A stretch of 64,000 nt of DNA from Rhizobacter sp. SG703 (GCF_012275445.1 NZ_JAAZQK010000009.1:124001-188000), one strand, 5' to 3'; counted from the first letter of the stretch, positions 32,246 through 43,008 are shown. The notes: generated by a model not told the origin, from the letters alone. Program-made: numbers and translations.

Positions 32246-34846
32246 TTGAGCGACCTTGAAACCCCGGTGATCGACACCATGCCGGCCGCTGCGCTCGACG
32301 GGCCGGGCCTGGTCGCGCAGGTGCGCGCGTGGATGGCGCGCGCCGGCATCGAGGCGCGCGGCTGCGTGGTGCTGGTGCCGTTCGCGCAGCAGCTCGGCCC
32401 GGCGCGGGCCGCCTGGGCGCAGGCCGGCGGCTGGATGCCCGAGATCGAGACGACGCAGACGCTCGCGCAGCGCCTCGGGCCTCCGCCCGTCGCGCAAGAA
32501 GGTCAGATCACGTTCGACGTCCACCTCGACCGGCTCGCGGCTGCGCGCATCCTGCGCAGCCAGGCGCGGCTGCAGGCCTGGGGCCGCAGCGATCCGCGGG
32601 CGTTCGACGATGCGGTGGCCGGCTTCGTCCGGCTTGCGCACGGGCTGGCGCGGGCCGCGGCGGCCATCGAGCCCTCCGGCCGCGAGGCGCATTGGCGGCA
32701 GGCGCGCGCCCTGCTGGCGGCCGGCGACGGGCCGGGTCTCACCGAACGTCAGATCGCGGCGATCGCGGTCGAATGGGCTGCGGCCGCCGCGCCGCCGCAC
32801 ACCGATGCGCTGTTCGCGCTGCAGCCCGCGGCCTGGATCGCGGTCCGCGTCGGCGGCAGCGATCCGCTGACCGACGCGCTGCTGCGCGCCGCGCGCGTGC
32901 CCGTGGCTGTCATCGACACCGATGCGGCCGCGCTGCAATTGCCGTCGCGCCCGCCGGCCGTCGCGCTGTGCGAAGGCTTCGAGGACGAGGCCCAGTGCAC
33001 CGCCGCGCAGGTGCTGGCGCACGTGCAGCGCGGCGACTTGCCGGTGGCGCTGGTCGCGCAGGACCGGCTGCTGGTGCGCCGCGTGCATGCGCTGCTGGCA
33101 CGGCAGTCGGTCGCGGTGCTCGACGAAACCGGCTGGAAGCTGTCGACCACCCGCGCCGCGGCGCAACTGATGGGCCTGCTGCGCGCGGTCGGCGCGTCGA
33201 GCGCCGATGCGACGCTCGACGCGCTGAAATCGCTGACCGGTCCGTGGCCGGGCCTCGGGCCGGTGGCCGCGCTGACCCAGTCGCTCGAAGCCACCTGCCG
33301 CCGCCAGGGCTGGCGCCGCACTTCGCAGATCGATGCCGAACGGCTGCACCCCGGCGAGGCCCGGCTGTGGGCCGCGTTGAGCGACGCGCTGGCGCCGCTC
33401 GCCGAGCCTGGCCGTCGCCCGCTGCGCGACTGGTGCGCTGCGCTGCAAGGCCTGCTCGGCGCGGCCGGCCTGGCCGATGCACTGGCCGACGACGCGGCCG
33501 GCGCGCAGGTGCTGGCCGCGCTGTGGCTGTCCGAAGGCCGCGGCTGGCCGGCGCAGGCGGGCCAGACCTCGATGACGCTCGATCAGTTTCGCCAGTGGGT
33601 CGACGGCGTGCTCGAAGAATCGTCGTTCGTGCCGCCGGCGCCGCCGCAGCCGGCGGTCGTGATCACGCCGCTTGCGCATGCCACGCTGCGGCCCTTCGCC
33701 GCGCTGGTGCTGCCCGGGGCCGACGAGCGCCACCTCGGCGCCGGCGTCGACCCGCTGCCGTTCATCAGCGACACGCAGGCGGTGGCGCTCGGCCTGCCCA
33801 GCGCGGCCAGCCGCCGCGAGCGCGAGGCCTTGTCGTTCGCGCATGCGATGCATGCCGCGCAGGTCACGCTGCTGCGCCGCCATGTCGACGGCAGCGAGCC
33901 GCTGTCGGCCAGTCCGCTGGTCGAGCGGCTGTCGCTCGCGCTGCAGAAGGTGTCGCGCGGCCTCGCCGCGTGGACCGACCCGCGCGCGTCGCAGGCGGTC
34001 GAGCCGCAGCCGGTCTTCATGCCGGCGCCGTCGGCCGGTGCGTTGCTGCCGGACCGGCTGTCGGCCAGCGCCTGCGAAGCGCTGCGCGCCTGCCCGTACC
34101 GCTTCCATGCGCTGCACATGCTGAAGCTGCGCGAGCCGGGCGAGCTCGACGAAGAAGTCGAGAAGCGCGACTACGGCAACTGGCTGCATGCGGTGCTGCA
34201 GGCCTTCCACGAAACGCGCAGCGAGGCCGGCACGCCGGCCGACGAGACCGCCCGCCTGCTGCACCTGGGCCGCACGATGCAGGACCGCGCCGGCCTGGCC
34301 GATGAGGAGTTCCTGCCGTACGACGCCAGCTTCGAGCAGCTCGCGCCGCGCTACATCGCTTGGCTGCACGAGCGCGATGCGCGGGGCATCGCCTGGGCCG
34401 AAGGCGAGCAGGCGCACGAGATCGAGCTGCCGGCGCCGGCGGCCGTCACGCTGCACGGCCGCATCGACCGCGCCGACAAGCGCCGCGACGACGGCGCCGA
34501 GGTGCTGGAGCTGATCGACTACAAGACCGGCAGCGAAGCCGCGCTGCGACAGCAGGTGCGCCAGCCGCTCGAAGACACGCAGCTCGCGTTCTACGCCGCG
34601 CTGATGCGCCCGCACACCGATGCCGGCCTGCAGGCCGTCTACCTGCTGCTCGATGCCGGCCACGAGATCCGCCAGGTGCCGCATCCCGAGGTCGAGGCGA
34701 GCGCGCAGGCGCTGGTCGAGGGCCTGTCCGGCGAGCTCGCCCGCATCCGTGCCGGCGCGGGCTTGCCGGCCATCGGCGAGGGCCGCGTCTGCGACTTCTG
34801 CGAGGCGCGCGGGCTGTGCCGCAAAGACCAATGGAGTTCGCGATGA
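32246..34846 (+). CDS. addB: AddB-type PD-(D/E)XK nuclease/helicase-like protein
   Basis: An 866-residue partner subunit of a RecBCD-like (AddAB) double-strand-break processing enzyme. The N-terminal two-thirds is a degenerate helicase-like fold without a canonical Walker A. The C-terminal nuclease (about residues 600-866) shows [39 protein letters not shown] and LELIDYKTG, which are the PD-(D/E)XK acidic residues and Lys. Four cysteines match the AddB iron-sulfur cluster: one in ACPYRF and three in [10 protein letters not shown] (C-x2-C-x5-C). The start used is TTG 32246; ATG 32279 is possible. It is 10 bases ahead of the AddA-like gene. Confidence 0.82.
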   Translation: MSDLETPVIDTMPAAALDGPGLVAQVRAWMARAGIEARGCVVLVPFAQQLGPARAAWAQAGGWMPEIETTQTLAQRLGPPPVAQEGQITFDVHLDRLAAARILRSQARLQAWGRSDPRAFDDAVAGFVRLAHGLARAAAAIEPSGREAHWRQARALLAAGDGPGLTERQIAAIAVEWAAAAAPPHTDALFALQPAAWIAVRVGGSDPLTDALLRAARVPVAVIDTDAAALQLPSRPPAVALCEGFEDEAQCTAAQVLAHVQRGDLPVALVAQDRLLVRRVHALLARQSVAVLDETGWKLSTTRAAAQLMGLLRAVGASSADATLDALKSLTGPWPGLGPVAALTQSLEATCRRQGWRRTSQIDAERLHPGEARLWAALSDALAPLAEPGRRPLRDWCAALQGLLGAAGLADALADDAAGAQVLAALWLSEGRGWPAQAGQTSMTLDQFRQWVDGVLEESSFVPPAPPQPAVVITPLAHATLRPFAALVLPGADERHLGAGVDPLPFISDTQAVALGLPSAASRREREALSFAHAMHAAQVTLLRRHVDGSEPLSASPLVERLSLALQKVSRGLAAWTDPRASQAVEPQPVFMPAPSAGALLPDRLSASACEALRACPYRFHALHMLKLREPGELDEEVEKRDYGNWLHAVLQAFHETRSEAGTPADETARLLHLGRTMQDRAGLADEEFLPYDASFEQLAPRYIAWLHERDARGIAWAEGEQAHEIELPAPAAVTLHGRIDRADKRRDDGAEVLELIDYKTGSEAALRQQVRQPLEDTQLAFYAALMRPHTDAGLQAVYLLLDAGHEIRQVPHPEVEASAQALVEGLSGELARIRAGAGLPAIGEGRVCDFCEARGLCRKDQWSSR

Positions 34847-34856
34847 GGTCGGTTGA

Positions 34857-37800
34857 ATGAATACGCCGGCTTACCAGGCGGACGGCGCACCGGTCTCGCG
34901 CGAGGCGTTCTACACCATCGCCTGCGACCCGCAGCGCAGCGTCGTCGTCGAAGCCTGCGCCGGCGCCGGCAAGACCTGGATGCTGGTGTCGCGCATCGTG
35001 CGCGCGCTGCTCGACGGTGCGCGCCCGCAGGAGATCCTCGCGATCACCTTCACCCGCAAGGCGGCCGGCGAGATGCGCGAGCGGCTCAACCAGTGGCTGG
35101 CCGATTTCGCGTCGCCAACGGTCGACGATGCGAAGCGCGCCGCCGAATTGGCCGCGCGCGGCGTGCCGCCGGCGCAGGCGGCCGGGCTCGCGGCCCGGCT
35201 GGCGGGCCTGCACGAGCAGGTGCTGGCCAGCGGCCGGCCGGTCGAGATCCGCACCTTCCACGCCTGGTTCTCGCAGCTGCTGAAGACCGCGCCGCTCGAC
35301 CTGCTGGCGGCGCTGGGGTTGCAGCCCGGCATGAGCCTGATCGAGGACATCGACGAGCACCTCGGCGAGATCTTCCGGCGCTTCCATGCGGCCTTGCTCG
35401 ACGACGCGGCGCTGCATGCCGACTACCGCGCGCTGGTCGAGCGGCGCGGCCGTTCGCAGACCGCGAAGTGGCTCGCGACGGTGCTCGACAAGCGCGTCGA
35501 GATCGAGCTGGCCGACGAGGCCGGCGTGCTCGACGACAGCGTGCCGTCGGCCGCGCAGCTGTGGCCGGCGCTGGCCGCATTGCCGCACCCGGCGCACCGG
35601 CTGCATGACGCCGAGGCGCGCGGCCTGCTGCTGCGCGTGGCCGCCGCGCTCGGTGCGCAGGCGAAGGCGACGCCGCGCAAGCAGGGCGGCCTGCTCGAGC
35701 AGGCGCTGGCGCACGACGACGCCGAAGCCGCGCTGCAGGCCGCGCGCGGCGCGCTGCTGAACGCCGGCGGCCAGTTGCGTGCGCACCTGGCCGCGCCCGA
35801 GCTGGACGACGCGGTCGCCCTGCTCGACGCCATCCACCACGCCGCGCGCCAGCAGGCCGCGCACGACGAGCACCTGCGCATGGCGCGGCTGTCGCGCGTG
35901 CTGCTCGCGCAGTTCGCAGCCTTCAAGCGCCAGCGCGGGCTGGCCGACATGGCCGACCTCGAACGTTGCGCGCTCGCGCTGCTGCGCGATGCCGACCTGT
36001 CCGGCTGGGTCCAGGAGCGGCTCGATTCGCGGGTGCGCCATGTGCTGATCGACGAGTTCCAGGACACCAGCCCGCTGCAGTGGCATGCGCTGCACAGCTG
36101 GCTGTCGGCCTATGCCGGCGCCGGGGGCGGCGCGAGCGGTCAGCGGCCGCCGTCGGTCTTCATCGTCGGCGACCCGAAGCAGAGCATCTACCGCTTCCGC
36201 CGCGCCGAGCCGCGGGTGTTCGCCGCCGCGAGCGACTTCGTCGCCGACGGGCTGGGCGGCCATGTGCTGGCCTGCGACCACACGCGGCGCAATGCGCCCG
36301 AGGTGATCGCCGCGCTGAACCAGGTGTTCGAGGCGGCGCAGCGCGACGGCGACTACAGCGACTACCGCGCGCACAGCACCGAGATCGCGCCGATGGCCGG
36401 CGCCGGCGTGCGCGCGCTGCCGCCGGTGCAGCGCCCGCCGCGCGAATCGGCCGCGCGCGACGAAGGCCGGCTGCTGTGGCGCGACAGCCTGGTCACGCCG
36501 CGCCACGAGCCCGAAGAAGTGCTGCGCGAACAGGAGGCGCGCTGGGTCGCGCAGGCGGCCGGCGAGCTGGTCGCGAGCGGCAGCGTCGCGCCGGGCGAGA
36601 TCTTCGTGCTGTGCCGCAAGCGCGCATCGCTGCGGCTGGTCGCGCAGGCGCTGCAGGCGCGGCACCTGCCGGCCGCCGCGGTCGAAGACCAGTCGCTGAT
36701 GGATGCGCCCGAGGTGCGCGACCTGATCGCGATGCTCGATGCGCTGGCGTCGCCGCAGCACCGGCTGTCGCTCGCGCAGGCGCTGCGCAGCCCGCTGTTC
36801 GGCGCGGCCGACGACGAGCTGATCGCGCTGGCGCAGGCGGCCGACGGTGGCGACTGGTTCGGCGCGCTGCTGCGCGGGCCTCACGACGGCCACCCGGCGC
36901 TGCAGCGGGCGCAGCGGCTGCTGCCGGCGTGGCTGCAGGCCGCGCGTGCGCTGCCGCCGCACGACCTGCTGGACCGCATCGTCGCCGAGGGCGGCTACCG
37001 CGAGCGCGTCGCGGCCACCGTGCCGCCGGAGCAGCGTGCCGCGGCACTGAACGCGATCGACGCGCTGCTCGGCCAAGCGCTGACGCTCGACGGCGCGCGC
37101 TACGCAACGCCGTACAACTTCGTCCGCGCGCTGAAGCGCCGCGCGCTGAAGGTGGCGCCGCCGGCGCAGCGCAACGCGGTGCAGCTGCTGACTGTGCACG
37201 GCGCCAAGGGCCTGGAGGCGCGCGTCGTCTTCATCATGGACAGCGCGCCCGAGCGGGCCGGCACCGACACCGCGACCGTGCTGGTCGACTGGCCGGTCGA
37301 GCTGGACCGGCCGGCGCGCTGTGCCTTCGTCTATTCCGAAGGCGACGTGCCGCCGTCGCTCGCGCCGGCGATGCTCGCCGAGCTGGCGGCGCGGCAGCGC
37401 GAAGAGCTGAACGGGCTGTACGTCGCGATGACGCGCGCCCGCGAGCAGGTGGTGTTCAGCCGCACCGAACCGCACATCGCGGCACCCGGTGCGTCGTGGT
37501 GGCAGCGGGTCGACGCGCTCGCGCAGCCGTGGCTGCCGGCCGACGTGGCCTCGGCGGCGGCGGGGCAGGGCGCGTTCGCGTTGCCGGGCCTGCCGGCGCT
37601 GCCGCCGGCCGCGGCGGCCGATCCGGCGCCGGCCGCGTTCGCGGCCCGCGACGACCGCGCGTCGCGCCTGGGCCAGGCGGTTCACCGCACGCTGGAATGG
37701 GCGACGGCCGAACGGGGGACCGGCGAGGCCGACCTCGAGGCGCTCGCCGCCGCCGCCGCGAGCGCGTTCGACAGTCCGCCGCGCGAGGTGCTGCGCATCG

Positions 37801-38114
37801 CGTCGACGATGCTGCAGCATGCCAGCGGCCGTCGCTTCTTCGACCGCGCCGGGCTGCTGTGGGCCGGCAACGAGGTGGCGGTGGCGCAGGGCACGCAGGC
37901 GCTGCGCATCGACCGTCTGGTCGCGTTGGACGAAGGTGGCCGGCGCGTCTGGTGGGTGCTCGACTACAAGCTGGCCCACAAGCCGCAGGCGCAGCAGGAG
38001 TATCGGCGGCAAATGCAGCGCTACCGCGACGCGGTGCAGGCGCTGCAGCCCGGCGAAAGCGTGCGCTGCGCGCTGATCGCCGGCACCGGCGAGGTCGTCG
38101 AGCTGGACATCTGA
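34857..38114 (+). CDS. addA: AddA-type UvrD-family helicase/nuclease
   Basis: A 1085-residue superfamily 1 helicase fused to a PD-(D/E)XK nuclease. Motif I is ACAGAGKT (Lys39), motif Ia FTRKAAGEMRERL and motif II VLIDEFQDTSPLQW. Motif III is VGDPKQSIYRFRRAEP, motif V LLTVHGAKGLE and motif VI YVAMTRAREQVV. The C-terminal nuclease contains LGQAVHRTLEWA, RIDRLVALDEG and WVLDYK. With the upstream gene it should form a complete AddAB enzyme for recombinational repair. It is slightly shorter than Bacillus AddA. The frame is unbroken. Confidence 0.88.
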   Translation: MNTPAYQADGAPVSREAFYTIACDPQRSVVVEACAGAGKTWMLVSRIVRALLDGARPQEILAITFTRKAAGEMRERLNQWLADFASPTVDDAKRAAELAARGVPPAQAAGLAARLAGLHEQVLASGRPVEIRTFHAWFSQLLKTAPLDLLAALGLQPGMSLIEDIDEHLGEIFRRFHAALLDDAALHADYRALVERRGRSQTAKWLATVLDKRVEIELADEAGVLDDSVPSAAQLWPALAALPHPAHRLHDAEARGLLLRVAAALGAQAKATPRKQGGLLEQALAHDDAEAALQAARGALLNAGGQLRAHLAAPELDDAVALLDAIHHAARQQAAHDEHLRMARLSRVLLAQFAAFKRQRGLADMADLERCALALLRDADLSGWVQERLDSRVRHVLIDEFQDTSPLQWHALHSWLSAYAGAGGGASGQRPPSVFIVGDPKQSIYRFRRAEPRVFAAASDFVADGLGGHVLACDHTRRNAPEVIAALNQVFEAAQRDGDYSDYRAHSTEIAPMAGAGVRALPPVQRPPRESAARDEGRLLWRDSLVTPRHEPEEVLREQEARWVAQAAGELVASGSVAPGEIFVLCRKRASLRLVAQALQARHLPAAAVEDQSLMDAPEVRDLIAMLDALASPQHRLSLAQALRSPLFGAADDELIALAQAADGGDWFGALLRGPHDGHPALQRAQRLLPAWLQAARALPPHDLLDRIVAEGGYRERVAATVPPEQRAAALNAIDALLGQALTLDGARYATPYNFVRALKRRALKVAPPAQRNAVQLLTVHGAKGLEARVVFIMDSAPERAGTDTATVLVDWPVELDRPARCAFVYSEGDVPPSLAPAMLAELAARQREELNGLYVAMTRAREQVVFSRTEPHIAAPGASWWQRVDALAQPWLPADVASAAAGQGAFALPGLPALPPAAAADPAPAAFAARDDRASRLGQAVHRTLEWATAERGTGEADLEALAAAAASAFDSPPREVLRIASTMLQHASGRRFFDRAGLLWAGNEVAVAQGTQALRIDRLVALDEGGRRVWWVLDYKLAHKPQAQQEYRRQMQRYRDAVQALQPGESVRCALIAGTGEVVELDI

Positions 38115-38233
38115 CGGCCGGGAACCCGCCCCGCCGGACCAAATTGGCACGGCTTTTCCGGGTTCATCTGCGCACCAGAACGCAGCATTCGGTCGTCCAA
38201 TAAGGCAACTTCGTCACATCGCGCTCGCTGCCC

Positions 38234-40108
38234 ATGCCCGTTCCGGAGACTCCTGCCGCCAAGACCGCGCCGACGCGTGCGTTCGGGCGCTACCAGCTGC
38301 GCCAGCTGCTGGGCAAGAGCGACCGCAGCATGGTCTGGCTGGCCTTCGATCCGCGCGCCTCGCAGGAGGTGATGCTGACGCTGCCGCGCGTGCAGCCGGC
38401 CGATGCGGCCGGCCTGGAGGCCTGGACGCGCGATGCGAAGCTCGCTGCCCGGCTCGACCACCCGAACCTGGCCCATGTGATCGAGGTCGGCGTGCAGGAC
38501 CACTGGCCGTATGTCGCGGTCGACCGCGCGCTCGGCAGCACGCTGGCCGAGCGGCTCGCGGCCACGCCCGGGTTGACCGCGAACGAAGCGGTCGGCTGGA
38601 TGATCCAGGCGCTCGAAGGCCTGGCCTTCGCGCACGAAGCCGGCGTGGCGCACCGCGACCTGCAACTGCACCACGTGCTGCTCAGCGAGCAGGGCACGGT
38701 GCGCGTGATGGCGCTGGCCGTCGCGTCGACGGTGGCCGCGGCGGCCGGCGAACCGGCGCTTGCCGACCGCGCCCATGACCGGGCCCACGACCGCGCGATG
38801 CCGATGGACCCGAACCAGCTGCGCGCCGCCCGCGTCGCGGCCGAACGCGACGTGCTGTGTGCCGGCCTGGTGCTGCACCAGCTGCTGTCGGGCCAGCCGG
38901 CGCTCGACGAACCCGACACCGCCCGCGTCATCGACCGCCTGCCGCCGAGCGGCCGCGACATCATCCGCCTGCCCTGGGGCACGCCGAAGCCGATTCCCGA
39001 TGCGCTGCGCGCCATCGCCAACCGCGCGACCGACCGCCAGGAGCGCCAGCGCTACCACAGCGCCCGCACGATGCTGCGCGCGATGTCGGGCTGGCGCGAG
39101 ACCGATGCGCAAGACAGCGGCGGCGCGATCGCGCTGCTGATCGACCGCTTGCGCAGCATCGGCCACCTGCCGGCCGCGCCCGGCGTGGCACAGCGTGTCG
39201 GCCGTCTCGCGATGGCCGAGGGGCAGCGCACCGACGAGATCGCGCAGCAGATCCTGCAGGACATGGCGCTCAGCTTCGAGCTGCTGCGCACAGTCAATTC
39301 GGCGCAGGTGCAGGGCACGCAGATTTCGGGCAACGGCCCGGTGCTGACGATCCGTCGCGCGGTCGCGCTGGTCGGGCTGAAGGGCGTGCGCAGTGCCGCC
39401 GCGGTGCTGCGGCCATGGCCCGGGCCGCTGGCGCCGGTGCATGCCGACGCCTTGCAGAAGCTGATGGACCGGGTGCGCCTGGCCGGCCACGCCGCGCAGG
39501 TGCTGCGCCCGGCCGGCTACGACCCCGAGGTGGTCTACCTGATCGCGACGCTGCAGAACCTGGGCCGGCTGATGGTGCAGTACCACTTCCCCGATGAAGC
39601 CGAACAGATCCGCCAGCTGATGCAGCCGATCCCGCCCGCCGAGCCGGGCGAGGCCGAGCAGCCGGGCATGACCGAAGAGGGCGCGTCGCTGGCGGTGCTC
39701 GGCGTCGACAGCGAACTGCTGGGCGCGGCCGTGGCGCGCCACTGGGGCCTGAACGACGAGGTGCTGCACATGGCGCGCCGGTTGCCGGTCGGCCGGCCGG
39801 TGCGCACCGCCGACAGCGACGGCGACGTGCTGCGCATTGCCGCGAGCGCCGCCAACGAGGCGGTCGACGTGGCGACCCAGTCGCCGCCGACGCGCGTGGC
39901 CGCCGGCCTGGCCGTGGTGGCGCAGCGCTACGCACGGCCGCTCGAGGTGACCGCGCGCGACATCGGCGAAGCGCTGCAGAGCGCGCGCCAGGCGATGAGC
40001 ACCGGCGGCGTGGCGGCATCGTCGCGCCACGTGGCCACCGACGATGCGACGCCGACGCCTGCGGGTGGGCTGCGCGGCCTGGCCGCGGCGCGTTCGCGTC
40101 CGCAGTAA
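38234..40108 (+). CDS. Pseudokinase-HDOD fusion protein
   Basis: A 624-residue protein. Residues 18-275 have a Ser/Thr kinase fold opening FGRYQLRQLLGKSDRSMVWLAFD. The ATP-binding Lys is replaced (EVMLTL, Thr49). HRD is present (residues 140-142), but the following Lys and Asn are Gln144 and His147, and DFG is replaced by ALA (160-162). It is therefore probably catalytically dead. An HDOD signalling domain spans about residues 295-500. It lies 15 bases before a homologous gene with an intact kinase, suggesting that the two products interact. Function unknown. Confidence 0.82.
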   Translation: MPVPETPAAKTAPTRAFGRYQLRQLLGKSDRSMVWLAFDPRASQEVMLTLPRVQPADAAGLEAWTRDAKLAARLDHPNLAHVIEVGVQDHWPYVAVDRALGSTLAERLAATPGLTANEAVGWMIQALEGLAFAHEAGVAHRDLQLHHVLLSEQGTVRVMALAVASTVAAAAGEPALADRAHDRAHDRAMPMDPNQLRAARVAAERDVLCAGLVLHQLLSGQPALDEPDTARVIDRLPPSGRDIIRLPWGTPKPIPDALRAIANRATDRQERQRYHSARTMLRAMSGWRETDAQDSGGAIALLIDRLRSIGHLPAAPGVAQRVGRLAMAEGQRTDEIAQQILQDMALSFELLRTVNSAQVQGTQISGNGPVLTIRRAVALVGLKGVRSAAAVLRPWPGPLAPVHADALQKLMDRVRLAGHAAQVLRPAGYDPEVVYLIATLQNLGRLMVQYHFPDEAEQIRQLMQPIPPAEPGEAEQPGMTEEGASLAVLGVDSELLGAAVARHWGLNDEVLHMARRLPVGRPVRTADSDGDVLRIAASAANEAVDVATQSPPTRVAAGLAVVAQRYARPLEVTARDIGEALQSARQAMSTGGVAASSRHVATDDATPTPAGGLRGLAAARSRPQ

Positions 40109-40123
40109 GCCCGATCCGGATCG

Positions 40124-42568
40124 ATGCCCGCTGCCGCCATGGCCACGCGCCCCGCCACCCTGGGCCGCTTCGAATTGCGGCGGATGCTCGGCAAGGGCGC
40201 GCAGGCCACCGTGTGGCTGGCCCACGACCCGCGGCTGGAGCGGGAGGTCGCCGTCAAGCTGATGCGCCCCGGGGCCGACACCGCGGAGGTCGGCCATTGG
40301 CTGCAGGAAGCGCGCAGCGTCAGCCGGCTGACGCATCCGCACATCGTGCCGGTGTTCGAAGCCGACGTGCACGAGCAGCAGCCGTACCTGGTCTTCGAAT
40401 ACGTGGCCGGCCCGACGCTGGCCGAGCAACTGCGCGCGAAGGGCGCGATGCCGGCGCGCGATGCGGTCGAGATGATGCTGGGCGTGCTGGACGCGCTGAC
40501 CGCCGCCCATGCCGCCGGCGTGATCCACCGCGACCTGAAGCCGTCGAACATCCTGGTCGATGCCGAGGGCCGGGCGCGCGTGATGGACTTCGGCATCGCC
40601 GCGAGCGTCGACGCGCAGCATGTGCAGCAGGTGGTCGGCACGCCCGGCTACATGTCGCCCGAGGCGACGCACGGGCTGAAGCCGGCGCCGGCGATGGATT
40701 TGTTCTCGGCCGCGCTGGTGCTGGCCGAGATGCTGTGCGGCCGGCAGCTGCTGGTCGAGAAGGATCCGTTCCGCGCGATGTACCGCGTGGCGCATGAAGA
40801 CCTGGCGTGGCCGAAGGATGGCGCGGGCGATGCGGACGATGCGCTGCGTGCGATCGTGATGCGCAGCCTGGCCCGCGACCCAGGGCAGCGGCATGCCGAT
40901 GTGGCGGCGTTCCGCAAGGCCTTGCAGGCATGGCTGGTGCCGGCCGCGGCCGATGCGCCGGCGGGGCAGGCGCAGGCGGCCCAGTCGGGCAGCGGCACGC
41001 TGGAGTTCCTGCTGCGCCGCATGCGCCACAAGAGCGACTTTCCGGCGATGTCGGATTCGGTGGTGCGCATCCAGCGCGTGGCGAATTCGGAGACCGAGAG
41101 CCTGGCCAGCCTGTCGAGCGAGATCCTGAAGGACGTCGCGCTGACCAACAAGCTGTTGCGGCTGGTGAACACCGCGCACTACACGCAATCGGGCGGCGGC
41201 AGCATCAGCACCGTGTCGCGCGCGGTCGCGTTGATCGGGTTTGCCGGCATTCGCAACATCGCGCTGAGCCTGGTGCTGCTGGAGCACATGCACGACAAGG
41301 GGCATGCGAACCAGCTGAAGGAGGAGTTCCTGCGCTCGCTGATGGCCGGCTCGCTCGCCAACGAGCTGCTGCCGGCGTCGAAGGAGGGCGAGGAGGCCTT
41401 CATCGGCGCGATGTTCCAGAACCTCGGCCGGCTGCTGACGGAGTTCTACTTTCCGGACGAAGCGCGCCAGGTGCGCAAGCTGACCGGCACCAAGGGCGTC
41501 GGCGGCTCGACGATGGGCGAGCATGCGGCGTCGATCAGCGTGCTCGGCCTGAGCTTCGAGGACCTGGGGCTGGGCATCGCGAAGGCCTGGGGATTCCCCG
41601 AGAGCCTGCAGCGTTGCATGCGCCGGCCGGTGGGCGATTTCCCGACGCGGCCGTGCGACAAGGCCGACCGGATGCGCTGGATCGCGCTGGCCGCCAACGA
41701 TGTGACCGATGCGATGCTGCAGGCCGAGCCGGGCCGCGCGAGCAGCGCGATCGCCGCGGTGGCGCAGCGCTATGCGCGCGTGCTGGAGATCAGCCCGCGC
41801 GACATGCAGGCCGCGGCGCTGCTGGCGCAGCAGCGGCTGGCGGGGCTGGCCCAGGCGATGAGCCTGAGCGTGCAGCCCGGTTCGCCGGTGCGGCGGCTGC
41901 TGGAGCAGCCGGGCGGCAACGGCACCGCGAAGACGATCGTCGATGACGCCGACAGCCTGGCGGGGCATGAGCTGCAGGCGACGATCGCGATCGACATGAC
42001 CATTCCGCTCGAGAGGCCGGCCGTGAAGCCGTTCGACCAGGACGCCGCGGCCGCGATGCTCGGCGCGGGGATCCAGGACATCACGAACACGATGGTCGAG
42101 GATTTCAAGCTCAACGACGTGCTGCGGATGATCCTGGAGACGATGCTGCGCGCGCTGGGGTTCCGGCGCATCGTGTTCTGCCTGCGCGACCCGAAGACCG
42201 AGATGCTGACCGGCCGCTTCGGCATGGGCGAAGACGTCGACAGCGCGAGCAAGCAGTTCAAGGTGGCGCTGAAGCCGGCGCCGGGCACCGCGCCCGATCT
42301 GTTCAGCGCGGTGTGCCTGAAGGGGGCGGACACGCTGATTTCGGACGCGACGGTGCCGAACATCGCGGCGCGCTTGCCGGCGTGGTACCGGCAGCAGGTG
42401 AATGCGCCGGCGTTCTTGCTGCTGCCCTTGCTGATGAAGGGCGCGCCGTTCGCGCTGATCTATGCCGACAAGGCACAGCCGGGCGGCATCGAGCTGGGAG
42501 AGCGGGAGCTCTCGCTGCTGCGCACGCTGCGGAACCAGGCGGTGATGGCGTTCAAGCAGTCGCGGTGA
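40124..42568 (+). CDS. Ser/Thr kinase-HDOD-GAF protein
   Basis: An 814-residue cytoplasmic signalling protein. The kinase domain (residues 14-280) has all key residues: glycine loop GKGAQATV, Lys45, Glu62, HRDLKPSN (Asp137, Asn142), DFG (Asp155) and GTPGYMSPEA. An HDOD domain follows (about residues 290-500) and a GAF-like domain occupies about residues 645-812. HDOD proteins act in bacterial signal transduction without HD hydrolase activity. The adjacent upstream gene is an inactive homologue. An alternative ATG is 15 bases downstream (MATRPATL). No transmembrane segment is visible. Confidence 0.87.
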   Translation: MPAAAMATRPATLGRFELRRMLGKGAQATVWLAHDPRLEREVAVKLMRPGADTAEVGHWLQEARSVSRLTHPHIVPVFEADVHEQQPYLVFEYVAGPTLAEQLRAKGAMPARDAVEMMLGVLDALTAAHAAGVIHRDLKPSNILVDAEGRARVMDFGIAASVDAQHVQQVVGTPGYMSPEATHGLKPAPAMDLFSAALVLAEMLCGRQLLVEKDPFRAMYRVAHEDLAWPKDGAGDADDALRAIVMRSLARDPGQRHADVAAFRKALQAWLVPAAADAPAGQAQAAQSGSGTLEFLLRRMRHKSDFPAMSDSVVRIQRVANSETESLASLSSEILKDVALTNKLLRLVNTAHYTQSGGGSISTVSRAVALIGFAGIRNIALSLVLLEHMHDKGHANQLKEEFLRSLMAGSLANELLPASKEGEEAFIGAMFQNLGRLLTEFYFPDEARQVRKLTGTKGVGGSTMGEHAASISVLGLSFEDLGLGIAKAWGFPESLQRCMRRPVGDFPTRPCDKADRMRWIALAANDVTDAMLQAEPGRASSAIAAVAQRYARVLEISPRDMQAAALLAQQRLAGLAQAMSLSVQPGSPVRRLLEQPGGNGTAKTIVDDADSLAGHELQATIAIDMTIPLERPAVKPFDQDAAAAMLGAGIQDITNTMVEDFKLNDVLRMILETMLRALGFRRIVFCLRDPKTEMLTGRFGMGEDVDSASKQFKVALKPAPGTAPDLFSAVCLKGADTLISDATVPNIAARLPAWYRQQVNAPAFLLLPLLMKGAPFALIYADKAQPGGIELGERELSLLRTLRNQAVMAFKQSR

Positions 42569-42612
42569 CGGCGGCTTGAGCGGCGTGGCCGGTGCGACGT
42601 CGCATCGGCCGC

Positions 42613-43008
42613 ATGCGTACCTGCCTCGGTCCCTATGTGGCAGCGCTCGTCGTACTGCTGGCGCTGGATGGCCTGTGGCTCGGGCTGATCGCGATGGATT
42701 GGTACGGGGCGGGGATCGGGCACCTGACGGCGGAGAAGGTCAGCGTCGTCGCGGCGGTGGTGTTCTACCTACTGTTTCCGGTCGGCGTGGTGGTGTTTGC
42801 CGCAAGGCCGGCGTGGGATGCGTGGCATGCGGCGCGGCTGGGCGGCTTGCTGGGGTTGCTTCGCTATGCGACGTATGACCTGACGAATCTGGCGACGCTG
42901 CAGGGGTGGCCGGTCGGGATCACCGCGGTAGACATGGGGTGGGGAGCGCTGGTTGGAGCGTTATCGGCGAGCGTGGCCCGTCTGTGTTGTTCCATACGGC
43001 CCGGGTGA
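42613..43008 (+). CDS. DUF2177 family small membrane protein
   Basis: A 131-residue protein with four hydrophobic segments and the DUF2177 pattern: DGLWLGLIAMDWY near the N-terminus, and ATYDLTNLATLQGWPV then DMGWGALVGAL near the C-terminus. Function unknown. The ATG at 42613 is chosen; an in-frame GTG at 42592 is an alternative. It lies at the left edge of a drop in GC content that continues through the following kinase gene. Confidence 0.7.
   Translation: MRTCLGPYVAALVVLLALDGLWLGLIAMDWYGAGIGHLTAEKVSVVAAVVFYLLFPVGVVVFAARPAWDAWHAARLGGLLGLLRYATYDLTNLATLQGWPVGITAVDMGWGALVGALSASVARLCCSIRPG

Noticed and set aside
34446-41968. Minus-strand open frames of more than 1200 codons opposite addA and the kinase genes
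   Set aside because: They are shadows of high third-position GC in the genes on the plus strand, with no motifs or ribosome-binding sites.
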